64,000 bases of DNA from Chryseobacterium limigenitum (GTDB lineage: Bacteria > Bacteroidota > Bacteroidia > Flavobacteriales > Weeksellaceae). The stretch spans positions 62,001 through 126,000 of the forward strand of contig NZ_FPKW01000003.1 of the NCBI RefSeq assembly GCF_900114875.1, read 5' to 3'. A program made the translations under genes and the position numbers. Positions 26,284-34,286 of this stretch are shown here, piece by piece. The notes beneath the pieces were generated by a model. That model ran no database searches. It was not told the DNA's origin and saw nothing but the letters and a program-made list of their open reading frames with translations. The stretch's first letter is position 1, and each line of letters starts with the position of its first letter.

Positions 26284-26958
26284 TTAATTTTCCTGAGAAT
26301 CGATGTCTCTAAGTTGGGTTAAGTTTCTGTCTAATTTTCTCATGATGATTCCATACACAATTTTGTAATAAAGCCAGATCAAAAGCACTGCCAATGCCGT
26401 ACTTACAATGGTTCCAATTATGAAGACGATAAGGCTAGAATTATTAACTTCAATATGTTGAGTATTTAAAATATAAAATACAAAAACAGTGAAAACAGAG
26501 GTAAATGCTATTAATAAAAGGATATTAATTAAAATAAAGGCATTAACCGTTTTCTTAAACTGAATAATTTTAAGTATAAATTTCTTTAAGTTTTCCTCAA
26601 CTTTTATTTTCTTATAGTTTTGATAGAATTTGAAGACAAAATAGGCAGTTATAGAAAGACTTAAAACCTTCAATACTACATATATGCTGTCGAGAAAACC
26701 TTCTAGCTCGGTAGTTTTTTTTGCACCAAGTCTTTCCAGAATGTTAAGAAAACTGTTTGACTCTTTATCCTGAATAATGTAAAATAATCCCAATACTGTA
26801 AAAAACAAAAATTCTACAACACTGATCCAGAAAATATACTTCACATAATTGCGTGATTTTCTGTTCAACATCTTGAGGATCTCGTTATTATCGTATTTCT
26901 GCTGAACAGGCTGCTCTTGCCATGTTTTCTTAAAGCTGTCTAAATCAAATTCAGGCAT
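26284..26958 (-). CDS. Membrane protein, probable anti-sigma partner, 224 aa
   Basis: It has a cytoplasmic N-terminus of about 35 residues (FDLDSFKKTWQEQPVQQKYDNNEI), then four hydrophobic segments (about 38-60, 88-110, 135-160, 172-195) and a charged C-terminus. The start overlaps the stop of the ECF sigma gene by 8 nt, so translation is coupled. The DSFKKTWQ opening resembles membrane proteins next to ECF sigma genes in Bacteroidota. Anti-sigma activity is inferred from position only. Confidence 0.78.
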   Translation of the reverse strand: MPEFDLDSFKKTWQEQPVQQKYDNNEILKMLNRKSRNYVKYIFWISVVEFLFFTVLGLFYIIQDKESNSFLNILERLGAKKTTELEGFLDSIYVVLKVLSLSITAYFVFKFYQNYKKIKVEENLKKFILKIIQFKKTVNAFILINILLLIAFTSVFTVFVFYILNTQHIEVNNSSLIVFIIGTIVSTALAVLLIWLYYKIVYGIIMRKLDRNLTQLRDIDSQEN

Positions 26959-27442
26959 ATTTTTCCATCTGTTCTTTAAGGGTTTTCTTTAATCTGTTCA
27001 TTTTCACGCGCGCATTTACTTCGGTGATCCCGAGGTTTTCTGCAATATCCTTGTAAGGCAAATCATCCAGATACATGGTAACAATAGCTCTTTCCACATT
27101 GGGAAGCGTCTTTATTACCGTATACAAAAGTGATACCTGTTGGTGTTTTTCGTCATCATCTTCGATAAAATCTCTGTGATTGATGTCTAATTCGTTAGTA
27201 GGCAGGCTCTTGCTTTTTTTTCTGAAAAGGGTAATAGCTGTATTCAGGGCTACACGATACATCCAGGTAGAAATTTTAGAATTTCCTTTAAAAGAATCAT
27301 AACTTCTCCAGAGCTGTAAAACAATCTCCTGAAAAAGGTCTTCCTCATCTTCCAGAGAGTTTGTATAAAGACGCGAAACCTTGATAATCAAGCCCTGATT
27401 ATCTTTTATCAATTGCGCAAATTCTTTTTCTCTCGAGATCAA
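26951..27442 (-). CDS. ECF-family RNA polymerase sigma factor
   Basis: A 163-residue sigma-70 group IV factor with only regions 2 and 4. Region 2 is seen in DEEDLFQEIVLQLWRSYDSFKGNSKISTWMYRVALNTAI (the -10-recognition helix includes STWMYRVA). Region 4 is LPNVERAIVTMYLDDLPYKDIAENLGITEVNARVKMNRLKKTLKE, an HTH for -35 recognition. It is the first gene of a two-gene operon with a membrane protein. Target promoters and signal are unknown. Confidence 0.93.
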   Translation of the reverse strand: MISREKEFAQLIKDNQGLIIKVSRLYTNSLEDEEDLFQEIVLQLWRSYDSFKGNSKISTWMYRVALNTAITLFRKKSKSLPTNELDINHRDFIEDDDEKHQQVSLLYTVIKTLPNVERAIVTMYLDDLPYKDIAENLGITEVNARVKMNRLKKTLKEQMEKYA

Positions 27443-27489
27443 AATGAATGTATAATAATTGCACGAAGATAATAATAATTTGTTGATTG

Positions 27490-27524
27490 TGAATCGTCAA
27501 TAGTTAATGATGAATTGTCAATTT
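27490..27524 (+). repeat. Heptameric TNAATNN repeat between sigma-factor and HEPN genes
   Basis: Five units in strict register: TGAATCG, TCAATAG, TTAATGA, TGAATTG, TCAATTT. This is the only array of the type not next to a stop codon; it lies between divergent genes, 70 nt before the HEPN start. Confidence 0.75.
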
Positions 27525-27594
27525 TTGGGTTTTGATTAATTTTTTTCATTAATAAATTTTATCGAAATCATTTTTATATATTTGATAAAAAACA

Positions 27595-28572
27595 ATGGAA
27601 AGTAATAATTTTACACAGATTTGTATTGCTGAGATCATTGGAGTGTCATTTCCTGCACAAACTACCTTTAGCTTTAACGAATTAACTATTACAAATAACC
27701 TTTCATATCTTAACGATAATTTTAAAATATCTGAAGAGCTTTTCACCTCAATTTTTGGAGCACTTGATTATAACGTGTTAAAAAAAAGAACATTATTAAT
27801 TGCTAATATTGAAGCCAATGAAAATCATAATTACATTCAAAATTTTTTAATTGATATATTAAATACATTATGGAGAATAAAAGATAATAATATTTACATA
27901 AATCAATTTTATTATTTTCCTGTAGCAGAACCTTTTGTTTATTTTAGAGGTAAATTGAATTTTAATCTATATACATCTTCTGGTAATATTGAAGATATTC
28001 ATTTTAATGAAAATGATTTTATTTCCATTGATTCACTGTTCACCCAGAGATCCAATTTTTTAAGCAAAGATATTGTTAAGAAAGATTACCCAAAGGAAAA
28101 TATTGAAGGTATAGATGTATATGTTGGTCAAAAATTAAATAATCACAATGATTTAAGTCGTTTCGCTAGATCAAATATGTTTCTAAATGAAGCTCGTAAA
28201 CAAAGTACATTACCTTTAAAAATAACTAACTATATATCATTTTTTGAATGTCTTTTTTCAACGACAAGTGTGGAGATTTCTCATCAAGTAAGTGAAAGAA
28301 TTTCATTTTTTTTGAATAGATACGATCAAAACATTAAAAAAATTGAAATATATAAGATAATAAAATCTTGTTATGCAATAAGATCAAAATATATTCATGG
28401 AGATAAGCTAGAGAATAAGCATAAGGAATTAATAAATTTACAATCATTTAGTAATCAGATTGATAAGCTTGCTCGTTTAACTTATAATAATATTCTGGAT
28501 AATAATTTAGTGATCTTTAATGATGAAAAAGGTATTGACTCCTACTTGCAAGATTTAGTTTTTGGCTCATAA
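27595..28572 (+). CDS. Apea-like HEPN domain protein, 325 aa
   Basis: No signal peptide. The C-terminal third has the HEPN pattern: a helix ITNYISFFECLFSTTSVEISHQVSERISFFL, then KIIKSCYAIRSKYIHGDKL, where Arg263 to His268 give Rx4H followed by Gly, as in the Apea-like HEPN group (Y-x2-RS-x3-HG). The first 200 residues have no known domain. HEPN proteins are often RNases of toxin-antitoxin or phage-defence systems, but some only bind nucleotides. The gene is more AT-rich than its neighbours and has no partner gene on its strand, which suggests acquisition. Confidence 0.75.
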   Translation: MESNNFTQICIAEIIGVSFPAQTTFSFNELTITNNLSYLNDNFKISEELFTSIFGALDYNVLKKRTLLIANIEANENHNYIQNFLIDILNTLWRIKDNNIYINQFYYFPVAEPFVYFRGKLNFNLYTSSGNIEDIHFNENDFISIDSLFTQRSNFLSKDIVKKDYPKENIEGIDVYVGQKLNNHNDLSRFARSNMFLNEARKQSTLPLKITNYISFFECLFSTTSVEISHQVSERISFFLNRYDQNIKKIEIYKIIKSCYAIRSKYIHGDKLENKHKELINLQSFSNQIDKLARLTYNNILDNNLVIFNDEKGIDSYLQDLVFGS

Positions 28573-28689
28573 TTTTATTTATAAATCTTTTTGTACTTCA
28601 GATTTTAATAAATTTGCGACAATAGTTATCGTTCGGTATTGTTTTTAATTACTACAAACAATTCACAAATTATCTATACTAAAATTCCC

Positions 28690-28697
28690 TATCTTTG
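28690..28697 (+). promoter_or_regulatory. -7 box of the RNase P RNA gene
   Basis: TATCTTTG matches TAnnTTTG exactly and lies four bases before the predicted 5' end of the RNA. It calibrates the box-to-start distance used for other promoters in this window. Confidence 0.7.
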
Positions 28698-28700
28698 CAG

Positions 28701-29026
28701 TCACGAGAAAGTCGGCTTGTTGATTCTTGTTTCGGCAAGGGTAGGAAAGTCCGGACACCATAGAGCAGCAAAGCGGATAACATCCGTCACCCGCGAGGGT
28801 AGGACAAGTGCAACAGAAAGTATGTACAGTTCGGCTGTAGTGAAACCAGGTAAACTCTTTGCGGTGCAATGGTAAGTATATCGGTTCTTTTCAGCAATGA
28901 AAATAGGAGCGGCTCGCTCTGAAAGCCGAGGGGTAATCAGCTCAAGTTTTGCAGTAATGTACGACGTAGATAAATAACAGGCACTTCTTTGGAAGTACAA
29001 AATCCGGCTTATAGATTTTCTCGTGA
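28701..29026 (+). ncRNA. rnpB: RNase P catalytic RNA
   Basis: RNA subunit of the ribozyme that cuts 5' leaders from tRNA precursors. The ends pair perfectly as helix P1 (28702-28710 CACGAGAAA with 29017-29025 TTTCTCGTG, plus a T-A outside). The universal core is present: AGGAAAGTCCGGACACC near 28744 with the following ATAGAGCAGC, an ACAGAAA segment near 28813, AAACCAGGTAAACTC near 28844 and AATCCGGCTTAT near 29001. Size (about 326 nt) fits the ancestral A type. Short ORFs on both strands here are spurious. Confidence 0.95.
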
Positions 29027-29113
29027 TTTTAAAAAAAGTTAAAAGCTGGAGGGTGAAAGTTTTTAATGCAATGATTTTAACTTCGATTTTCCAGCTCCTA
29101 TCTTCCTCAGAAA

Positions 29114-29983
29114 TTATTCATTTTCCAATGCTTTTTGTGCTTCCTGTAGTCCTTCTCTATCTTTTTCGGAAAGTTCAGGGAATTTCAAATCCATTTTTTC
29201 TAAAGTATCAATAATAATCTGGATGGCTGCTACTCTGGCAAACCATTTATCATCTGCGGGAAGTACATACCATGGAGCATCTTTTTTGTTTGTTTCATTA
29301 ATAGCAGTTTCATAATTTTCCATGTATTGATCGAATAAAGCTCTTTCCGGAAGGTCGGCAGTTGAGAATTTCCAGTTTTTTTCGGTTTCTTTTATTCTAT
29401 CTAAAAGTCTTTTCTTCTGCTCTTCTTTGGAAACGTTTAAAAATATTTTAACGATTGTTGTTCCGTTTTGGGCAAGATGTTTTTCAAAGTTTCTGATGCT
29501 TTCATATCTGTTTTCCCAGAATTTATCATCAAAATCTTTCACAGAATCCCATGTTTTTTCACTTAAATTATATTCCGGATGAACTTTACACACCAAAACA
29601 CTTTCGTAATGCGAACGGTTGAAGATCCCGATCATCCCTTTTTGAGGAAGCGCCAAATAATGTCTCCACAAAAAATCATGTGAATATTCTTTTGAACTTG
29701 GCGTTTTAAAGCTTGTTACATTACAGCCTTGCGGATTCACTCCTCCGAAAACATGTTCAATTAAGCTGTCTTTTCCGGCTGCATCCATTGCCTGAAGAAC
29801 AACTAAAAGAGATTTGCTTCCGTCTGCATATAATTTTTCCTGAAGCTCACGGAGTTTTTCTTTTTCCTCAATTAATAATTGTACTCCCTCTTCTTTGGTC
29901 AGTTTTCCTTTATATTCTGTTGAAGTTTTTTTTATTGAAAATTTTCCTTGTACAAGGAAATCGTCTGAGAAATTGGTGTCCAT
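29114..29983 (-). CDS. Polyphosphate kinase 2 family protein
   Basis: A 289-residue PPK2-type phosphotransferase moving phosphate between polyphosphate and nucleotides. The Walker A-like loop is AMDAAGKDSLIEH (about 65-77), followed by the PPK2 signatures NPQGCNVTSFKTPSSKEYSHDFLWRHY and the lid/Walker B region IGIFNRSHYESVLV, and later KIFLNVSKEEQKKRLLDRI. Whether it favours AMP, ADP or GDP cannot be said. On its minus-strand 5' side, about 30 nt before the ATG, lies the (GCCTAAA)13 array. Confidence 0.92.
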   Translation of the reverse strand: MDTNFSDDFLVQGKFSIKKTSTEYKGKLTKEEGVQLLIEEKEKLRELQEKLYADGSKSLLVVLQAMDAAGKDSLIEHVFGGVNPQGCNVTSFKTPSSKEYSHDFLWRHYLALPQKGMIGIFNRSHYESVLVCKVHPEYNLSEKTWDSVKDFDDKFWENRYESIRNFEKHLAQNGTTIVKIFLNVSKEEQKKRLLDRIKETEKNWKFSTADLPERALFDQYMENYETAINETNKKDAPWYVLPADDKWFARVAAIQIIIDTLEKMDLKFPELSEKDREGLQEAQKALENE

Positions 29984-30013
29984 ATTTTTTATAGTTATTA
30001 AAAGATTAATTTT

Positions 30014-30104
30014 GCCTAAAGCCTAAAGCCTAAAGCCTAAAGCCTAAAGCCTAAAGCCTAAAGCCTAAAGCCTAAAGCCTAAAGCCTAAAGCCTAAAGCC
30101 TAAA
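30014..30104. repeat. Perfect heptamer tandem array (GCCTAAA)13
   Basis: Thirteen identical 7-nt units without a mismatch. The array lies 30 nt upstream of the PPK2 start codon (minus strand, where it reads TTTAGGC) and about 35 nt from the DUF1573 terminator. Being perfect, it is likely to change length by slippage. It is not a CRISPR array: no spacers are present. Confidence 0.97.
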
Positions 30105-30135
30105 AATATAGGGCTATAAATATAAATATAACAAA

Positions 30136-30162
30136 AAAACCGCCTCTATGGAGACGGTTTCT
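30136..30162 (-). terminator. Terminator after the DUF1573 gene
   Basis: AAACCGCCTC and GAGACGGTTT pair with one mismatch around TATG. On the minus strand a T run follows. Confidence 0.75.
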
Positions 30163-30179
30163 TATTTTTTGAGTAGAGC

Positions 30180-30662
30180 TTACTTTGCAGCAGCTACTTT
30201 TTTTGCAGCTTTAGCAGCTTTCTTAGCTTCTTTTTTAGCAGCTTTAGCTTCAGCCGGAGTTTCCATTTTAGCCGGAGCTACTACAACATCAGGTGCATTA
30301 GCATCAACAGTTCCTTTGATGTAAATTACGCTTCTGCTGTTTGCTGGGTCGTTAGAGAAAACTTCAATCATTTTGTTGAATCCTCCATTGATTGCTGTGT
30401 TGTATCCAACTTTGATTTTAGCAGATTTTCCTGGCATAATAGGATCAGTGCTGAATTCAGGAGTTGTACATCCGCAAGAAGCTTTTACATTAGAAAGAAC
30501 AAGAGGCTTATCACCAGTATTCGTTACAGTAAAGAATCTAATACCGTCAGAACTAGGCTTTACAGTACCGTAGTCAAAAGTAGTTTTATCAAAAGTGATA
30601 GTCTGTGCAGATGCAAGAGCAAATGTTCCAAATAGTGCAATTCCTGCAATTAATTTTTTCAT
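30180..30662 (-). CDS. Exported DUF1573 protein
   Basis: A 160-residue protein with a signal peptide (MKKLIAGIALFGTFALASAQ) followed by one Ig-like DUF1573 domain: FDYGTVKPSSDGIRFFTVTNTGDKPLVLSNVKASCGCTTPE, with the conserved CGC pair. The last 35 residues are an Ala/Lys-rich tail (about 126-160). I use the ATG at 30662; the frame extends 15 codons upstream without signal-peptide character. DUF1573 proteins are common in Bacteroidota, with unknown role. It is divergent from valS. Confidence 0.88.
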   Translation of the reverse strand: MKKLIAGIALFGTFALASAQTITFDKTTFDYGTVKPSSDGIRFFTVTNTGDKPLVLSNVKASCGCTTPEFSTDPIMPGKSAKIKVGYNTAINGGFNKMIEVFSNDPANSRSVIYIKGTVDANAPDVVVAPAKMETPAEAKAAKKEAKKAAKAAKKVAAAK

Positions 30663-30754
30663 ATTCTTGAATGTTAATATGTTTGTTAGATAAATTTTGA
30701 GAAACAAAGTTAAAAATTATTTTAATTCATACTCAAAATTTTTTTTCTTTAACC

Positions 30755-30762
30755 TATTTTTG
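30755..30762 (+). promoter_or_regulatory. -7 box of valS
   Basis: TATTTTTG matches TAnnTTTG and leaves a leader of about 23 nt before the valS ATG. No TTG at the usual distance was found. Confidence 0.55.
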
Positions 30763-30790
30763 CAAATTGTAAGCTAAAGAAACAGAATTT

Positions 30791-33493
30791 ATGCAGATTT
30801 CAGAAAAGTATAATCCACAGGAAACAGAACAGAAATGGTATAGCTATTGGTTGGAAAACAAATATTTCCACTCAGAGCCTAATGAAAAACCACCATATAC
30901 TATTGTAATTCCTCCGCCAAACGTTACGGGGATCTTACACATGGGTCATATGTTGAATAATACCATTCAGGATGTTCTGGTCCGCCGTGCAAGGATGCAG
31001 GGCTTTAATGCTTGCTGGGTTCCGGGAACAGATCACGCTTCAATTGCTACGGAAGCGAAGGTTGTTGCCAAACTGAAATCGGAAGGAATTAATAAATCAG
31101 ATATTACCCGCGAAGAGTTTTTAAAGCACGCTTGGGAATGGACAGATAAATACGGAGGAACTATTCTTGAGCAGTTGAAAAAACTAGGTTGTTCATGCGA
31201 TTGGGACAGAACCCGTTTCACAATGGAAGAATCACTTTCTCAGCAGGTGATCAAAAGTTTTGTTGATCTATATAATAAAGGACTTATTTATAGAGGATAC
31301 AGAATGGTAAACTGGGATCCGGAAGCGAAAACCAATATTTCTGACGAAGAAGTTATTTTTAAAGAGCAAAACGGAAAATTATATTTCCTAAAATATAAAA
31401 TCGAAGGTACAGAAGAATTCCTTTCGGTTGCTACAACACGTCCTGAAACTATTTTCGGTGATACTGCGGTTTGTATCAATCCTAATGATGAGAGATATGC
31501 TCATTTAAAAGGTAAAAATGTAATCGTACCGATCGTAAACAGGGTTGTTCCGATCATTGAAGACGATTATGTTGATATTGAATTCGGAACAGGTGCTTTG
31601 AAAATTACGCCTGCTCACGACATCAATGACTACGAGATTGGAAAGAAACACAATCTTCAGATGATTGATTCTTTGGATGATGACGGAAACTTAAACGATC
31701 ACGGTTTACATTACGCTGGAAAAAACAGATTTGACGTAAGAAAGCAGATCGCAAAAGAATTAGAAGAAAAAGATCTTTTGTTGAAAGCAGAAGATTATGT
31801 AAATAAAGTAGGAACTTCAGAAAGAACAGGCGCAGTTATTGAGCCTAAAGTTTCTGTTCAGTGGTTTTTAAAAATGTCTGATATTGCTAAACCGGCTTTG
31901 GATGTAGTAATGGATGATGAGGTTAAATTTTATCCTGAAAAGTTTAAAAATACCTACAAACACTGGATGGAAAACATCCGCGACTGGAATATTTCCCGTC
32001 AATTATGGTGGGGACAACAAATTCCTGCGTTCTATTATGGTGACGGAGAAAATGATTTTGTAGTTGCAGAAAATATCGAAGAAGCGGTAGAATTGGCGAA
32101 GCAAAAAACTAGCAACGATCAACTAACAACCGACAACCTAAAACAAGACGAAGACGCTCTTGATACATGGTTCTCATCATGGTTGTGGCCAATGTCTGTT
32201 TTTGATGGTCTGAACGATCCTGAAAATAAGGATATTAATTATTATTATCCGACTTCAGACTTGGTAACAGGTCCGGATATCATTTTCTTCTGGGTAGCAA
32301 GAATGATCATGGCCGGATTGGAATACAGAAAAGAAGTTCCGTTCAAAAATGTTTATTTCACAGGGATTGTAAGAGATAAAATTGGTAGAAAGATGTCTAA
32401 ATCTCTTGGAAATTCACCGGACCCATTAGATTTGATAGAACGTTATGGAGCTGATGCAGTAAGAGTGGGAATCATGATGAGCTCTGCAGCTGGAAACGAT
32501 TTAAAATTCGATTCTGAGCAGATTGATGAGGAAGGAAATGTTTTAACTGAAAAACAGATAAAACATAGAATGGAAGAAGGTAAAGATGCTATTTATACTT
32601 CTCCGCTTTGCGATTTAGGAAGAAATTTTGGAACAAAAATCTGGAATGCTTTCCGATTAATTAATATGTGGAATCATGAAGATAAACCTGCGAATTCAAC
32701 AGAAATTCAGACAATTGAATGGTTTGAAAATCAGTTGAATAAATCAATAGTTGAAATTAATGATCAATTCGAAAAATTCAGAATTTCTGATGCATTACAT
32801 TTGCTTCAAAAATTAGTTAAAGATGATTTTTGCGGATGGTATCTGGAAGCGATCAAACCAAATTATGGTGAAGGTATTTCTAAAGAAGTTTACAATAAAA
32901 CAGTTGCACTTTTTGAGGAATTAATGAAATTGGTTCATCCGTTTATGCCTTTCCAGTCAGAAGAAATCTGGCAATTGATCTCGGACAGAAATATTGATGA
33001 AGCATTAATAATTTCTCAACAAAAGAAAGCAGAAGCATTTAATGAAGATATTATTAAAAACTTTGAAACTGCAGAAGAAATTATCTCCGGGGTAAGAAAT
33101 TACCGTCAGACAAAAGGTATTTCGCCAAAAGAAGCGGTTGAGGTTTATACAAGTGCGAGCGAATTTGAGAATGAAGCTGTTATTAGAAAATTAGCAAACG
33201 TTTCTGATATTCATTTTGGTGAAAAAACAGATAAACCAAGCTTTACATTCTTGATCGGATCAACGGAAGTTTCAATTCCTTTAAGTGAAAGCTTAGATTT
33301 AGGAGAAGAAAAAATCAAGACAGAAGAAGAATTAAAATATTTGAAAGGATTCTTAATTTCTGTTGATAAAAAGCTTTCTAATGAGAAATTCGTTGCCAAT
33401 GCAAAACCTGAAGTTGTAGAAAGTGAGCGTAAGAAACAAAAAGATGCGCAGGATAAAATTGCAATTCTGGAAGAGAAACTGAAAAGTTTATAA
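30791..33493 (+). CDS. valS: Valyl-tRNA synthetase
   Basis: Class Ia synthetase of 900 residues charging tRNA-Val. The HIGH motif is His50-Met-Gly-His53 in PPNVTGILHMGHMLNN; KMSKS is at 534-538 (GRKMSKSLGN). The editing (CP1) domain contains TTRPETIFGDTAV and GTGALKITPAHD..DYE. QDEDALDTWFSSWLWP is the ValRS form, and a C-terminal coiled coil closes the protein. Residues about 438-452 (KTSNDQLTTDNLK) are encoded by a 7-nt-periodic stretch but align by length with other flavobacterial ValRS as I remember them. Confidence 0.96.
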   Translation: MQISEKYNPQETEQKWYSYWLENKYFHSEPNEKPPYTIVIPPPNVTGILHMGHMLNNTIQDVLVRRARMQGFNACWVPGTDHASIATEAKVVAKLKSEGINKSDITREEFLKHAWEWTDKYGGTILEQLKKLGCSCDWDRTRFTMEESLSQQVIKSFVDLYNKGLIYRGYRMVNWDPEAKTNISDEEVIFKEQNGKLYFLKYKIEGTEEFLSVATTRPETIFGDTAVCINPNDERYAHLKGKNVIVPIVNRVVPIIEDDYVDIEFGTGALKITPAHDINDYEIGKKHNLQMIDSLDDDGNLNDHGLHYAGKNRFDVRKQIAKELEEKDLLLKAEDYVNKVGTSERTGAVIEPKVSVQWFLKMSDIAKPALDVVMDDEVKFYPEKFKNTYKHWMENIRDWNISRQLWWGQQIPAFYYGDGENDFVVAENIEEAVELAKQKTSNDQLTTDNLKQDEDALDTWFSSWLWPMSVFDGLNDPENKDINYYYPTSDLVTGPDIIFFWVARMIMAGLEYRKEVPFKNVYFTGIVRDKIGRKMSKSLGNSPDPLDLIERYGADAVRVGIMMSSAAGNDLKFDSEQIDEEGNVLTEKQIKHRMEEGKDAIYTSPLCDLGRNFGTKIWNAFRLINMWNHEDKPANSTEIQTIEWFENQLNKSIVEINDQFEKFRISDALHLLQKLVKDDFCGWYLEAIKPNYGEGISKEVYNKTVALFEELMKLVHPFMPFQSEEIWQLISDRNIDEALIISQQKKAEAFNEDIIKNFETAEEIISGVRNYRQTKGISPKEAVEVYTSASEFENEAVIRKLANVSDIHFGEKTDKPSFTFLIGSTEVSIPLSESLDLGEEKIKTEEELKYLKGFLISVDKKLSNEKFVANAKPEVVESERKKQKDAQDKIAILEEKLKSL
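32107..32144 (+). repeat. Heptameric AACNNNN stretch inside valS
   Basis: Five units AACTAGC, AACGATC, AACTAAC, AACCGAC, AACCTAA plus AAC in strict 7-nt register, in the coding frame. The unit AACGATC followed by AAC is identical to one at 13297-13306. Confidence 0.7.
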
Positions 33494-33515
33494 TTAAAAT
33501 ATAAGTAAAGTATGA

Positions 33516-33555
33516 AAATTGTCAGGCTGAGTTATATCTAAGTCTGGCAATTTTT
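33516..33555 (+). terminator. Terminator after valS
   Basis: AAATTGTCAG and CTGGCAATTT pair with one G-U around an 18-nt loop, then a T run. Confidence 0.7.
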
Positions 33556-33575
33556 AAATATATTTCAAGATTGAA

Positions 33576-34211
33576 ATGACACACATAGAAAACATAAAAA
33601 AGCTATTTTCAAAGGATTTTGTAGAAAGTCCGCTATTAGAGAGCTTTGAAGTTGGAAAAATTTATCTTTCCAGCGGGAAATTGGTTGCCTGTGATCCTTT
33701 GATTACTAATGATATGCAGCCTTTTTCTATAGAATTTCCAAAAGGAGATTTTTCTGTTTTATTGCATAAAGAAAGAGAGAGTAATTGTGTGGCGTATGCC
33801 GAGATTATTTTCGCTAATGCTGAAGTCACCGAGTGGAATTTGGCCACTACAGCGGATCAAAATGTAAAAGATCTGGCAGAAGGCGAGGTTTTTGGGTATC
33901 CTGCTGAAAGCGGCATGGGCTGTTTTATGGATGTTGATACTCAGGAAAGTCTGGATAAGCTGGAAAAAAAATTATACCATAGCAAAGGAGCAGATTTCAT
34001 GGGAATTTACGAAGAATTCTTCCATGATTATTTCTTTGATGAAAATGGTGCGATCGATCAGTATGCATTTTTAAAGCCGTCAGAAGACCATCCCGGAACT
34101 ATTTTTGGTTTTGAAACGGGGTATGGCGAAGGTTTTTATGCAAGCTATATTGGTTATGATAAAAATAATAATCCTGTAAAGATAATTACAGAATTTATAG
34201 AAATTAGTTAA
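33576..34211 (+). CDS. DUF4241 family protein
   Basis: A 211-residue cytoplasmic protein. It matches the DUF4241 pattern: GKIYLSSGKLVACDPL, a central AEGEVFGYPAESGMGCFMDVDTQ block and a C-terminal TIFGFETGYGEGFYASYIGYD with the conserved GxGDG/GYGEG-Y-Y. The biochemical function of the family is unknown; members occur in toxin-immunity settings and elsewhere. It is a single gene between the valS terminator and ribokinase. Confidence 0.82.
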   Translation: MTHIENIKKLFSKDFVESPLLESFEVGKIYLSSGKLVACDPLITNDMQPFSIEFPKGDFSVLLHKERESNCVAYAEIIFANAEVTEWNLATTADQNVKDLAEGEVFGYPAESGMGCFMDVDTQESLDKLEKKLYHSKGADFMGIYEEFFHDYFFDENGAIDQYAFLKPSEDHPGTIFGFETGYGEGFYASYIGYDKNNNPVKIITEFIEIS

Positions 34212-34227
34212 TTAAAGTTAATTGTTT

Positions 34228-34257
34228 TTGAAACAATATTTCCCTTTTTTAAATTTG
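34228..34257 (+). promoter_or_regulatory. Promoter of the PfkB-family kinase gene
   Basis: TTG (34228-34230), 19 nt, TAAATTTG (34250-34257). It is one of the best matches to the full Bacteroidota promoter in the window; the leader is about 25 nt. Confidence 0.7.
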
Positions 34258-34286
34258 TTCAAACTAAACTAAATAATAAAAACACA

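Noticed and set aside
28609..28616. TAAATTTG box between the HEPN gene and rnpB as the rnpB promoter
   Set aside because: It is about 90 nt from the RNA 5' end, while the box at 28690 is correctly placed; what it would drive is unknown.
28639..29000. Open frames on both strands (78, 68 and 99 codons) in the region 28.6-29.0 kb
   Set aside because: They lie within the RNase P RNA gene, which is supported by a perfect P1 helix and the conserved core.
29044..29096. AGCTGGA/TCCAGCT hairpin as rnpB terminator
   Set aside because: The loop is about 40 nt and no T-run follows; the arms look more like degenerate spacer repeats.
30014..30104. CRISPR array
   Set aside because: The heptamers are contiguous without spacers and no cas gene is present.
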